A stretch of 64,000 nucleotides of DNA. It comes from Antarcticibacterium arcticum (GTDB lineage: Bacteria; Bacteroidota; Bacteroidia; Flavobacteriales; Flavobacteriaceae). A program made the position numbers and the translations under genes. The notes under the pieces were generated by a model. That model had not been told where the DNA came from. It saw nothing but the letters and a program-made list of their open reading frames with translations, and searched no databases. Each line of letters begins with the position of its first letter. Position 1 is the stretch's first letter. This document shows positions 15,029-24,077 of the stretch, one piece after another. The stretch lies in the NCBI RefSeq assembly GCF_007993795.1, contig NZ_CP042476.1:310001-374000 (forward strand), read 5' to 3'.

Positions 15029-16702
15029 ATGTATAACAAATATAGTAAGCAAATAACACAAAGTGATTCCCAACCCGCCTCCCAGGCAATGTTACATGCG
15101 ATTGGCCTTACCAAGGAAGATTTTAAAAAGCCCTTTATCGGAATAGCCAGTACCGGGTATGAGGGGAATCCCTGTAATATGCACCTCAATGACCTTGCAA
15201 AGCTGGTCAAGGAAGGTTGCAACAGCAATGAGCTCGTAGGTCTTATTTTCAATACTATTGGGGTAAGTGACGGGATCTCCATGGGAACCCCCGGGATGAG
15301 GTATTCCTTACCCTCAAGAGATATTATTGCCGATTCCATTGAGACGGTGATCCACGCCATGTCCTACGACGGGCTGGTAACAGTGGTAGGTTGCGATAAG
15401 AATATGCCGGGTGCACTTATGGCGATGTTGCGCATCAACAGGCCGTCCATCCTGGTATATGGAGGAACCATAGCTTCGGGATGTCATAAAGGAAAGAAAC
15501 TGGATGTGGTCTCGGTCTTTGAGGCCTGGGGAGCAAAAGTTTCCGGAGGAATTAGTGAGGAGGACTACAACAGCACCATAGAAAAGGCATGTCCCGGTGC
15601 AGGGGCCTGTGGGGGTATGTATACTGCCAACACCATGGCTTCTGCTATCGAGGCACTGGGAATGGCCCTGCCTTACAACTCCTCCAACCCAGCAACCGGT
15701 GAGGAAAAGCAGGCTGAAAGTATTGAGGCCGGAAAAGCCGTGAGGCTGCTTATTGAGAGGGATATTAAACCCCGGGACATAGTTACCAAAGAGGCTATAG
15801 AGAATGCGGTGAAGCTATTAACAGTGCTGGGAGGCTCCACGAATGCAGTACTTCATTTCCTGGCCATTGCGAGGGCTGCCGGGGTAGACTTTGACCTTAA
15901 AGATTTTGAAAAGATATGTGAGGCAACTCCTTTCCTGGCCGACCTGAAACCCAGCGGCAAATATGCGATGGAGGATGTTCACAAGATAGGTGGGATTCCC
16001 GCTGTTCTAAAATATATGCTGAAGAATGGAATGCTCCACGGGGATTGCCTAACGGTTACCGGAAAAACTCTGGCTGAGAACCTGGAGCAGGTCCCGGACC
16101 TGGCTGAAGGTCAGGAGGTAATAAAAACCCTGGAGGAGCCAATCAAGAAATCGGGGCACATAAGGATCCTCTATGGAAATCTGGCCGAGGGAGGCTCTGT
16201 GGCCAAGATCACAGGGAAAGAAGGCCTGCATTTCACAGGGAGTGCAAAGGTATTTAATAGTGAGTATGAAACCAATGACGGCATTGCAGCTGGGAAAGTG
16301 AAAAAAGGGGATGTGGTGGTCATTAGATATGAAGGGCCTAAAGGAGGGCCGGGGATGCCGGAGATGCTGAAACCCACAGCAGCCATTATGGGTGCACAGC
16401 TGGGGAAGGATGTAGCCCTTATTACAGATGGCAGATTTTCAGGAGGAACTCACGGCTTTGTTGTGGGACATATTTCACCCGAAGCCCAGGAGGGGGGAAT
16501 GCTGGCTTTTCTGGAAGACGGGGACATCATCACCATCAATGCTGAAAATAATACGATCTCGGTCGCCCTTAAGGATGACGAGATCGCTGATAGGAAAATG
16601 AAATGGAAGGCTCCCAGGCTCAAATATGACAGGGGGGTTCTTTATAAATATGCAAAAACGGTCTCTTCAGCCTCCAGGGGGTGTGTGACCGATGAATTTT
16701 AA
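15029..16702 (+). CDS. ilvD: Dihydroxy-acid dehydratase
   Basis: A 557-residue IlvD/Edd-family protein of normal length. Cysteines for the iron-sulfur cluster are in GNPCN, VGCDKNMPG and the GACGGMYTANTM motif (about 191-202); the C-terminal ITDGRFSGGTHG motif is intact. It dehydrates dihydroxy-isovalerate and dihydroxy-methylvalerate to the 2-oxoacids that become valine, isoleucine, leucine and pantothenate. It is the first gene of the ilvDBNCA operon. Confidence 0.97.
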   Translation: MYNKYSKQITQSDSQPASQAMLHAIGLTKEDFKKPFIGIASTGYEGNPCNMHLNDLAKLVKEGCNSNELVGLIFNTIGVSDGISMGTPGMRYSLPSRDIIADSIETVIHAMSYDGLVTVVGCDKNMPGALMAMLRINRPSILVYGGTIASGCHKGKKLDVVSVFEAWGAKVSGGISEEDYNSTIEKACPGAGACGGMYTANTMASAIEALGMALPYNSSNPATGEEKQAESIEAGKAVRLLIERDIKPRDIVTKEAIENAVKLLTVLGGSTNAVLHFLAIARAAGVDFDLKDFEKICEATPFLADLKPSGKYAMEDVHKIGGIPAVLKYMLKNGMLHGDCLTVTGKTLAENLEQVPDLAEGQEVIKTLEEPIKKSGHIRILYGNLAEGGSVAKITGKEGLHFTGSAKVFNSEYETNDGIAAGKVKKGDVVVIRYEGPKGGPGMPEMLKPTAAIMGAQLGKDVALITDGRFSGGTHGFVVGHISPEAQEGGMLAFLEDGDIITINAENNTISVALKDDEIADRKMKWKAPRLKYDRGVLYKYAKTVSSASRGCVTDEF

Positions 16703-16714
16703 AAAAAGAGGATT

Positions 16715-18448
16715 ATGAAAGTGAAAACTGCAGATTTTGGAAAGGTTACTGTGGCTGAAACTATGACGGTTTCGGGGGCTGAGGCTGTTATAAAGTGTTT
16801 GCTGGAAGAAGGTGTGGATACCGTATATGGTTATCCGGGAGGAGCCATTATGCCGGTATATGATGAGTTGTTTAAATACCAGGATAAGCTGCGTCACATC
16901 CTCACCCGTCATGAACAGGGAGCAGCCCATGCGGCCCAGGGATATGCAAGGGTTAGTGGTAAAGTTGGAGTTGCTATAGCAACTTCGGGACCGGGAGCAA
17001 CCAATCTAATTACGGGTATTGCAGATGCCCACCTGGATTCTACCCCTGTGGTTTTCATTACAGGGCAGGTAGGCTCACATTTGCTGGGAAGCGATGCTTT
17101 CCAGGAAATAGATATCGTGGGTATTTCTACCCCGGTGACCAAATGGAACACCCAGATCACCAGGGCTGAAGATATTCCCGAGGTCCTTGCCAAGGCCTTT
17201 TTTATAGCCAGGAGTGGCAGGCCCGGCCCGGTGTTGATCGATATCACCAAGGATGCTCAGTTTGCATCCCTTGAATTCAGTTATAAAAAGTGCAGGGCTA
17301 TTAGAAGTTATACCCCAATGCCCGAGATCAATCTTTTACAGGTAGAAAGGGCGGCAGAGGTGATAAACAATGCAAAAAAACCAATGATAGTCTTTGGACA
17401 AGGAGTGATCCTTGGCGGGGCCGAGGCTTTACTCCGGGAAGTGGTAGAAAGAGCGGGCATCCCTGCAGCCTGGACCATCCTGGGACTGTCGGCAATGGAC
17501 AGCGATCATCCTTTAAATGTAGGAATGGTTGGAATGCACGGAAATTATGCGCCAAATATGCTCACTAATGAATGTGATGTATTGATAGCCATAGGAATGC
17601 GCTTTGACGACAGGGTCACCGGGAATTTAAATACCTATGCAAAACAGGCAAAGGTGATCCATTTCGAAATTGACCCTGCCGAGATCAATAAAAATGTTAC
17701 TGTCGATATTCCTGTACTGGGAAATGTAAACCAAACCCTTAAACTGTTGCTGGAATTCTTAAAACCGAATAATCACGAAGGATGGCATACAAAATTCAAG
17801 GAACTCTATGAGATCGAGTATACCCGCATCATAAAAAATGAACTCACCGCCTTGAAAGGAGAGGTAAAGATGGCAGAGGTGATCGATGAGATCAATACCA
17901 CCTCAGGAGGAAATGCCATTATCGTTTCAGATGTTGGCCAGCATCAAATGGTTACCTGCCGTTATGCAAAATTCAAAAACACCAGGAGTAATGTCACTTC
18001 AGGAGGACTGGGAACCATGGGCTTTGCCCTGCCGGCGGCGATAGGTGCCAAAATGGGATGCCCGGCGAGGGAGGTGGTGGCAGTCATTGGAGACGGTGGC
18101 TTCCAGATGAATGTGCAGGAGCTGGGAACCATCTTTCAAACCGGGATCCCGGTGAAGATCGTGATCCTTAATAATAGTTTCCTGGGAATGGTAAGACAAT
18201 GGCAGCAAATGTTCTTTGAGAAACGCTATGCGTCAACAGAGATGGTGAATCCCGATTTTGTAAGCATTGCAGAAGGTTATCATATCAAAGCCAGGAAAGT
18301 GACTAAGCGAAGCGAACTACAGGAAGCTGTGAAGGAGATGATGGAATCTAAAGAGGCCTATTTCCTGGAGGTAAAGGTGGAGCAGGAAGAAAATGTGTTC
18401 CCAATGATACCTACGGGAGCATCGGTTTCAGAAATACGACTTGAATAA
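16715..18448 (+). CDS. ilvB: Acetolactate synthase, large (catalytic) subunit
   Basis: A 577-residue thiamine-diphosphate enzyme. The catalytic glutamate is Glu67 in RHEQGAAHAAQGYAR. The TPP/Mg motif begins at GDGGFQMNVQEL and ends at ILNNSFLGMVRQWQ in the C-terminal third. A FAD-type central domain is present. It makes acetolactate and acetohydroxybutyrate. The TAATG junction with ilvN at 18446-18450 implies coupled synthesis of the two subunits. Confidence 0.97.
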   Translation: MKVKTADFGKVTVAETMTVSGAEAVIKCLLEEGVDTVYGYPGGAIMPVYDELFKYQDKLRHILTRHEQGAAHAAQGYARVSGKVGVAIATSGPGATNLITGIADAHLDSTPVVFITGQVGSHLLGSDAFQEIDIVGISTPVTKWNTQITRAEDIPEVLAKAFFIARSGRPGPVLIDITKDAQFASLEFSYKKCRAIRSYTPMPEINLLQVERAAEVINNAKKPMIVFGQGVILGGAEALLREVVERAGIPAAWTILGLSAMDSDHPLNVGMVGMHGNYAPNMLTNECDVLIAIGMRFDDRVTGNLNTYAKQAKVIHFEIDPAEINKNVTVDIPVLGNVNQTLKLLLEFLKPNNHEGWHTKFKELYEIEYTRIIKNELTALKGEVKMAEVIDEINTTSGGNAIIVSDVGQHQMVTCRYAKFKNTRSNVTSGGLGTMGFALPAAIGAKMGCPAREVVAVIGDGGFQMNVQELGTIFQTGIPVKIVILNNSFLGMVRQWQQMFFEKRYASTEMVNPDFVSIAEGYHIKARKVTKRSELQEAVKEMMESKEAYFLEVKVEQEENVFPMIPTGASVSEIRLE

Positions 18449-18987
18449 TGGAAAAGCAAAATTTTACAGTCTCTGTTTATACAGAGAACAATATAGGCCT
18501 GTTAAGCAGGATCGCAGCGATCTTCCTGAAAAGGCATATCAACATTGAAAGCATCACCGCCTCCAAGAGCGAGGTGAATGAGGTGATGAGGTTCATCATC
18601 GTTGTGGAGGTGACAGAGGAACAGGTGCGCAAAATCGTTGGGCAAATTGAAAAGCAAATAGAGGTGATCAAAGCCTTTTATCATACAGATGATGATCTAA
18701 TTTATCAGGAGACTGCCCTTTATAAGGTAAGATCTTCAGATTTTGTAGATGACTTCAATATCCAGGATTTTATCAAGGAGACCAATGCCAGGATCGTAAC
18801 CGTCACGCCCGATTTCTTTGTGATAGAAAAAACAGGAAAGCGCAGGGAAACCGAAGGCCTGTATGATAAATTAAAACCTTACGGACTTATGCAGTTCGTG
18901 CGCTCCGGCACAATAGCGGTATCAAAAAAGGAGATGCCTATTTCAGAAATATTGGAAAAATTTAATACTTCAAATACATTATCATGA
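18448..18987 (+). CDS. ilvN: Acetolactate synthase, small (regulatory) subunit
   Basis: A 179-residue protein with an N-terminal ACT domain (TVSVYTENNIGLLSRIAAIFLKRHINIESI, summarised here as residues 4-33 with the NNIGLLSRI loop) and a C-terminal ALS small-subunit domain. It binds the catalytic subunit and confers valine-type feedback inhibition in characterised relatives. It overlaps ilvB by 1 bp and ilvC by 4 bp. Confidence 0.93.
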   Translation: MEKQNFTVSVYTENNIGLLSRIAAIFLKRHINIESITASKSEVNEVMRFIIVVEVTEEQVRKIVGQIEKQIEVIKAFYHTDDDLIYQETALYKVRSSDFVDDFNIQDFIKETNARIVTVTPDFFVIEKTGKRRETEGLYDKLKPYGLMQFVRSGTIAVSKKEMPISEILEKFNTSNTLS

Positions 18988-20459
18988 GTAACTATTTTAA
19001 CAGCCTTACATTACGGGAACAACTGGCACAGCTGGGAACCTGCAGGTTAATGGCAAGTGAGGAATTCAGTGAAGGAACAGCAGCTTTAGAGGATAAAAAA
19101 ATAGTCATTGTGGGCTGCGGGGCCCAGGGCCTTAACCAGGGGTTGAATATGAGGGACAGCGGTCTGGACATTTCCTATGCACTTAGGGAAGGGGCCATTA
19201 AAGAAAAAAGGCAATCCTGGAAAAATGCCACCGAAAATAATTTTCCGGTAGGTACCTATGAAGAACTTATCCCTCAAGCCGACCTGGTGATCAATCTCAC
19301 ACCAGATAAGCAACATACTTCAGTAATAAAAGCTATACAGCCCTTCATTAAAAAAGATGCTGTGCTCTCTTATTCCCATGGTTTCAATATAGTGGAGGAG
19401 GGGATGCAAATTCGCCCTGATATAACAGTTATTATGGTGGCCCCAAAATGTCCCGGTACTGAGGTGCGGGAGGAATATAAACGTGGGTTTGGAGTTCCCA
19501 CCCTTATTGCGGTGCATCCTGAGAATGATCCCAATGGAATTGGACTGGAATGGGCAAAGGCTTATGCCTATGCAACCGGCGGGCACAGGGCGGGAGTCCT
19601 GGAATCTTCCTTTGTAGCCGAAGTGAAATCGGACCTTATGGGGGAGCAAACCATCCTTTGCGGGGTTTTACAAACAGGGTCAATCCTGAGCTTTGATAAA
19701 ATGGTTGCTGAAGGTGTTGAACCTTCCTATGCTGCAAAACTTATACAATATGGATGGGAAACCATAACCGAAGCATTGAAACATGGCGGGATCACCAATA
19801 TGATGGACAGGCTTTCCAATCCGGCCAAGGTGAGGGCAAACAGGATATCTGAAGAATTAAAGGAGATATTGCGGCCTCTTTTCCAGAAGCATATGGATGA
19901 TATTATTTCAGGCGCATTTAGTGCCCGAATGATGCAGGACTGGGCAAATGACGACAAGGAATTGCTGGAATGGCGTGCGGCTACAGAGAATACAGCTTTC
20001 GAGAAGACCGAAGCTACTTCAGAAAAAATAACTGAACAGGAATACTTCGACAAGGGGCTCCTGCTGGTGGCTTTTGTTAAGTCTGGCGTGGAACTGGCCT
20101 TTGAAACTATGGTTGAGGCAGGGATCATAGAAGAATCTGCCTACTACGAATCCCTGCACGAAGCACCGCTTATAGCGAATACCATTGCCAGGAAAAAATT
20201 ATACGAGATGAACAGGATAATATCTGATACTGCCGAGTATGGTTGTTACCTGTTTGATCATTCCTGTAAACCGTTGATCAAGGATTATGTGAACAGCCTT
20301 GAGCCGGAGGTAATTGGCAGGTCCTATCACAGCAGTAATGGTGGTACCGATAACCAGGAACTAATTTGGGTCAATGAGGCCATACGCAAGCACCCCGTAG
20401 AAATTGTGGGGGCTTCTCTTCGTAAGGCTATGACAGCTATGAAAAAAATTGCAGCCTGA
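18984..20459 (+). CDS. ilvC: Ketol-acid reductoisomerase, class II (long form)
   Basis: A 491-residue protein, the length of the class II enzymes, which have a duplicated C-terminal knotted domain. The Rossmann loop GCGAQGLNQGLNMRDSG is near residues 42-58, followed by the nucleotide loop with ALREGAIKEKRQSW. The Mg-binding segment includes SDLMGEQTILCG. It converts acetolactate to dihydroxy-isovalerate with NADPH. It shares ATGA with ilvN and TGATG with ilvA. Confidence 0.96.
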   Translation: MSNYFNSLTLREQLAQLGTCRLMASEEFSEGTAALEDKKIVIVGCGAQGLNQGLNMRDSGLDISYALREGAIKEKRQSWKNATENNFPVGTYEELIPQADLVINLTPDKQHTSVIKAIQPFIKKDAVLSYSHGFNIVEEGMQIRPDITVIMVAPKCPGTEVREEYKRGFGVPTLIAVHPENDPNGIGLEWAKAYAYATGGHRAGVLESSFVAEVKSDLMGEQTILCGVLQTGSILSFDKMVAEGVEPSYAAKLIQYGWETITEALKHGGITNMMDRLSNPAKVRANRISEELKEILRPLFQKHMDDIISGAFSARMMQDWANDDKELLEWRAATENTAFEKTEATSEKITEQEYFDKGLLLVAFVKSGVELAFETMVEAGIIEESAYYESLHEAPLIANTIARKKLYEMNRIISDTAEYGCYLFDHSCKPLIKDYVNSLEPEVIGRSYHSSNGGTDNQELIWVNEAIRKHPVEIVGASLRKAMTAMKKIAA

Positions 20460-21732
20460 TGGAAACTACAGAAACCGAAACCTGTACCTATACTCCGCAA
20501 CTGGAAGCAGTAAGGGAAGCGGCAAGACGAATCTTAAAGGTTTCAGTGTTGACGCCCTTAAGCCACTCCCTTACCTACAGCAGGAAATATGGTGCAAATG
20601 TCTCGCTTAAAAGGGAAGACCTGCAACAGGTGCGCTCATATAAGATTAGGGGAGCTTATAATAAGATCGCAAGCCTTTCAAAGTCACAGCTGGAGAACGG
20701 GGTAATATGCGCGAGTGCCGGCAATCACGCCCAGGGTTTTGCTTTTGCCTGTAGCAGTTTTGGAGTAAAAGGAACTGTTTTTATGCCGGAAACCACCCCG
20801 CGGCAAAAAGTGGAACAAACCAGGATGTTTGGGGGGACTGGATCACCGTGGTCCTTAAAGGAGATTCTTTTGATGATTCCTATAAAGAGGCGGTAAAAAT
20901 TGGGAGGGAAGAATCCAAAGTGTTTATTCATCCTTTTGACGATGAAAAAGTCATTGAAGGCCAGGCTACCATGGGTTTGGAGATCCTTGAACAGGCCGAT
21001 GCCCCAATAGATTTCGTCTTTGCGCCTCTTGGTGGGGGTGGCCTGCTTGCAGGCTTGTCTTCCATGTTCAAGCAATTATCCCCAAACACCCGTATCATAG
21101 GTGTGGAGCCGGAAGGAGCCGCTTCCATGACATATTCCCTTAATGAAGGAAGGGTTACCGAGTTACAGGAAATAGAGCGGTTTGTAGATGGTGCTGCGGT
21201 ACAAAAAGTGGGATTTCGCAATTTTGATCTTTGCAGGCAAAACCTGGATGCAATGGTAACCATTCCAGAAGGGAAAATATGCCAGACCATCCTGGACCTT
21301 TATAATTATGATGCTATTGTGGCAGAACCGGCAGGGGCTATGGCGCTCTCTGCCCTTGATCTTTATGCTGAAGAGATCAAAGGAAAGAACGTGGTTTGCA
21401 TCCTTAGCGGTGGGAACAATGATATCACCCGTACTGCTGAAATTAAGGAACGAGCCTTGTTATATTCCGGCCTTAAACATTATTTCATTGTACGCTTTCC
21501 TCAAAGGGCAGGGGCTTTGAAACAGTTTGTAGCTTCAGTCCTTGGACCTGGGGACGATATTACCCATTTTGAATATTCAAAGAAGCACCATCGTGAGAAT
21601 GGACCCGCAGTAGTAGGAATAGAACTGAATGATCCTGCCGACTTTGAACCCCTTGTACAGCGCATGAAAGACCAGAATTTCTATGGGCAGTACCTGAATG
21701 ATAATCCGGATCTTTTTCAGTTTTTGGTTTGA
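20459..21732 (+). pseudogene. ilvA: Threonine ammonia-lyase, interrupted by a single-base frameshift
   Basis: Two overlapping reading frames together encode one threonine dehydratase of about 424 residues. The first part (20459-20896 as read) carries the PLP lysine, Lys62 in RSYKIRGA, and SAGNHAQG. The second part carries the GGGGLLAG phosphate loop, SGGNND and a C-terminal ACT-like domain. The frame breaks at a run of six G (20831-20836). Seven G would restore MFGGDWITVVLKGDSF. Nothing else in the gene is damaged, and it is embedded in an intact operon. A sequencing error is more likely than a true pseudogene. The enzyme deaminates threonine to 2-oxobutanoate for isoleucine synthesis. Confidence 0.9.
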
Positions 21733-21895
21733 AATAAGTGGAGAGAGGAAAGAGGAAAGAGGATAGTCTGGACGTGTTAAAAAAGCGCTGCGCGACAGGA
21801 ATCTGTAATCCAGACCGAGCTCCTTACCGTCATCCTGGAACCAGCTTTAATTAAAAAACTTAACGTAGAGTTTAGCATTTCGAAATCATTTCCAT

Positions 21896-22055
21896 TGTCC
21901 CGTAGGGACTATCTATAGGTAGAAAATAATTAACCAGAAGGTTATCTGTGCCGTAGGTACAGAATACAAACCGGAGACTTTATATGCCGTACCTAAGGGC
22001 ACGGGGGATATTATTTTTATTTCAATTCTACCCATATGAGGTCCCTAACGGGACA
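21896..22055. repeat. Nested REP-like inverted repeat
   Basis: The outer arms TGTCCCGTAGGGAC (21896-21909) and GTCCCTAACGGGACA (22041-22055) are inverted copies of one unit, each also self-complementary. Flanking GGTAGAA-like sequence is shared in inverted form. The inner arms GTGCCGTAGGTAC (21948-21960) and GTACCTAAGGGCAC (21989-22002) form a second pair. No transposase is present nearby. Confidence 0.65.
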
Positions 22056-22126
22056 AAAACATATTTAGATGGGTAGTTGTAATTTTTTTTAAACCTCTTG
22101 GGAGTTCAATATACCTTCTTACCGTC

Positions 22127-22147
22127 ATCCTGAACTTGCTTCAGGAT
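22127..22147. repeat. ATCCTGA...TCAGGAT palindrome
   Basis: The arms ATCCTGA and TCAGGAT surround ACTTGCT. It resembles the widely interspersed GTCATCCTGAACTTGTTTCAGGATCT-type repeat of Bacteroidota. A partial copy lies at 21823-21836, and a related sequence recurs twice after dnaK. Confidence 0.5.
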
Positions 22148-22318
22148 CTAAGGGGCTTAGGGTGTTGGCTGTCTCACAAACCCCACTTGGAATCTCCAGC
22201 TTCGAGCACATTCTTTCTCAAATAAAATCTAGTCTCTAGACTCCAGACTCCAGATTCCTTTTTGTCTTGGCTTTTGTCTCTTCAATCTTGCTTCTTGTTT
22301 CTTGTCTCCCGGTTCTAA

Positions 22319-22352
22319 CAAAAAAACCTCCCCGAAGAACTCAGAGAGGTTG
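22319..22352 (-). terminator. Terminator of the leuABCD operon
   Basis: On the minus strand AACCTCT and GAGGTT pair around a 15-17-base loop and are followed by a run of T (seen as A's at 22319-22326). It lies about 20 bp after the leuB stop. Confidence 0.75.
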
Positions 22353-22371
22353 AAAAAAGACTGAAAACAAA

Positions 22372-23487
22372 CTAAATGATCGTCATTTGGCCAAGACTCA
22401 GGTTTTCATTGTTAAGCCTCATATTGCCGGCTTCAATAATATAACCTTCAAGGAAATCGCCTACTTTTTCAGTGGAGTAATAGTTATTTTTATTAAGATC
22501 CTGAGTGCAAACATCCAGATGCAAACTTTCTTCAACAGCATCCCTTACTACCGCAGCTTCACGGGTCAAACCAAAATGGTCCAGAAGCATGGCTGCAGAA
22601 AGAATGGAAGCCACAGGATTGGCAATACCTTTTCCTGTTGCCTGCGGATAAGAACCGTGAATGGGTTCAAACATGGCGCTTTTCTCACCTACCGAAGCCG
22701 ATGCCAGTAAACCTATGCTCCCGCCAATCACACTTGCCTCGTCTGAGAGGATATCCCCGAACATATTTTCAGTAAGGATCACATCAAACTGGGTGGGATC
22801 CAGGATCATTTGCATTGCCGCATTGTCCACAAAAAGAAAATCAAGGGCTACATCGGGATACTCTGCCGAGAGATTGGCCACTGTTTTTCTCCATAACCTG
22901 GAAGTCTCAAGTACATTCGCCTTATCTACCAGGGTTACTTTCTTCCTTCTTTTTTGGGCAGCTTTAAAGGCGAGGTGGCTTAATCTTTCAATCTCATCTA
23001 CACTGTAAGTACAAACATCTGTAGCGCTTCTCCCGTCTTCACTGGTGCTCTTTTTCCCAAAATAAATTCCGCCGGTGAGTTCCCTGTAGATCACCATGTC
23101 TGCCCCGGTGATACGTTCAGGCCTTAGGGGTGAATGGTCAATGAGTTTGGGGTAGGCTTTTACGGGCCTTATATTGGCAAAAAGTCCCAGGCCTTTTCTT
23201 AAGTTCAGTAATCCCTGCTCCGGTCTTACTTTGGCATCCGGGTCATTATCATATTTTGGATGTCCTATCGCACCAAAGAGCACGGCATCTGCTCCCGCGC
23301 AAAGTTCCAGCGTATCTGCCGGCAGGGGATCTCCCGTGGCATCTATGGCTGCAGCTCCCACTACGGCTTCTTCAAATTGGAAATCGTGGTCAAACCTTTC
23401 GGCAACCGCTTTTAAAACTTTTACTGCTTGTTTTGTTATCTCAGGGCCTATTCCATCTCCCGGTAACACTGCTATTTTCAACTTCAT
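22372..23487 (-). CDS. leuB: 3-isopropylmalate dehydrogenase
   Basis: A 371-residue isocitrate/isopropylmalate dehydrogenase family protein with LPGDGIGPEI at residues 8-17, the YRELTGGIYFG motif and the metal-binding aspartates in FGDILSDEASV. It oxidises and decarboxylates 3-isopropylmalate. The start overlaps the leuD stop (ATGA). It is the last gene of the operon, which runs opposite to ilv. Confidence 0.97.
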   Translation of the reverse strand: MKLKIAVLPGDGIGPEITKQAVKVLKAVAERFDHDFQFEEAVVGAAAIDATGDPLPADTLELCAGADAVLFGAIGHPKYDNDPDAKVRPEQGLLNLRKGLGLFANIRPVKAYPKLIDHSPLRPERITGADMVIYRELTGGIYFGKKSTSEDGRSATDVCTYSVDEIERLSHLAFKAAQKRRKKVTLVDKANVLETSRLWRKTVANLSAEYPDVALDFLFVDNAAMQMILDPTQFDVILTENMFGDILSDEASVIGGSIGLLASASVGEKSAMFEPIHGSYPQATGKGIANPVASILSAAMLLDHFGLTREAAVVRDAVEESLHLDVCTQDLNKNNYYSTEKVGDFLEGYIIEAGNMRLNNENLSLGQMTII

Positions 23488-24077
23488 AAGGCTAATTGTT
23501 TTTGTTCATATTCTTTTATTGCATCCAGTTTGCTTAGCAGGAAATCAATATCGTCAAGACCATTGATCATACAGATCTTCTTGTACGGGTCTATTTCAAA
23601 TCTTTCAGCTTCCTGCGTAGCTGTAAGGCTAATATTTTGATTCTCGAGGTCGATTAGAATTTCTGTAGAGGCTTCTTCCAAAATGTGATTAAACAGTTTT
23701 CCAAGAAATCCGGGGGAAACCTGTACGGGGAGTATCCCGTTATTAAGGGCATTGGCTTTAAAGATATCGGCAAAATAGCTGGACACGACCACTTTGAATC
23801 CGTAGGCTTTCAAGGCCCAGGCGGCATGTTCCCTGCTGGAACCACACCCAAAATTATCTCCCGCGACAAGGATCGAACCTTTAAACTTAGGATCATTCAG
23901 GCTGAAACCGGGGTTGAGGTTACCTTCTTTATCGAACCTCCAGTCCCGGAATAGATTCTCACCAAAACCGGCTTTATCTGTGGCCTTGAGGAAACGCGCA
24001 GGAATGATCTGGTCTGTATCGATATTCTCGATTTCCAGAGGCACAGCGGTATCCTGAAGTTTTATGAATTTTTCCAT
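23484..24077 (-). CDS. leuD: 3-isopropylmalate dehydratase, small subunit
   Basis: A 197-residue swivel-domain protein. The conserved NFGCGSSREHAAWAL motif (about residues 75-89) and DTDQIIPARFL (20-30) are present. It pairs with LeuC to isomerise 2- to 3-isopropylmalate. The ATG directly follows the leuC stop codon, and the gene overlaps leuB by 4 bp. Confidence 0.96.
   Translation of the reverse strand: MEKFIKLQDTAVPLEIENIDTDQIIPARFLKATDKAGFGENLFRDWRFDKEGNLNPGFSLNDPKFKGSILVAGDNFGCGSSREHAAWALKAYGFKVVVSSYFADIFKANALNNGILPVQVSPGFLGKLFNHILEEASTEILIDLENQNISLTATQEAERFEIDPYKKICMINGLDDIDFLLSKLDAIKEYEQKQLAL

Larger units (their letters stand above)
21733..22371. other. Convergent spacer between ilvA and leuB, rich in interspersed repeats
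   Basis: 639 bp without a gene. It holds a nested inverted repeat (21896-22055), two copies of TTACCGTCATCCTG (21823-21836 and 22118-22131), the second of which continues into a palindrome, pyrimidine-rich low-complexity sequence (22220-22310) and the leu terminator. The mix is typical of REP accumulation in a safe intergenic site. Confidence 0.7.

Noticed and set aside
20831..20836. Programmed ribosomal frameshift in ilvA
   Set aside because: No slippery heptamer with downstream structure is evident, and three other genes show the same one-base loss in G-runs, so a technical cause is simpler.
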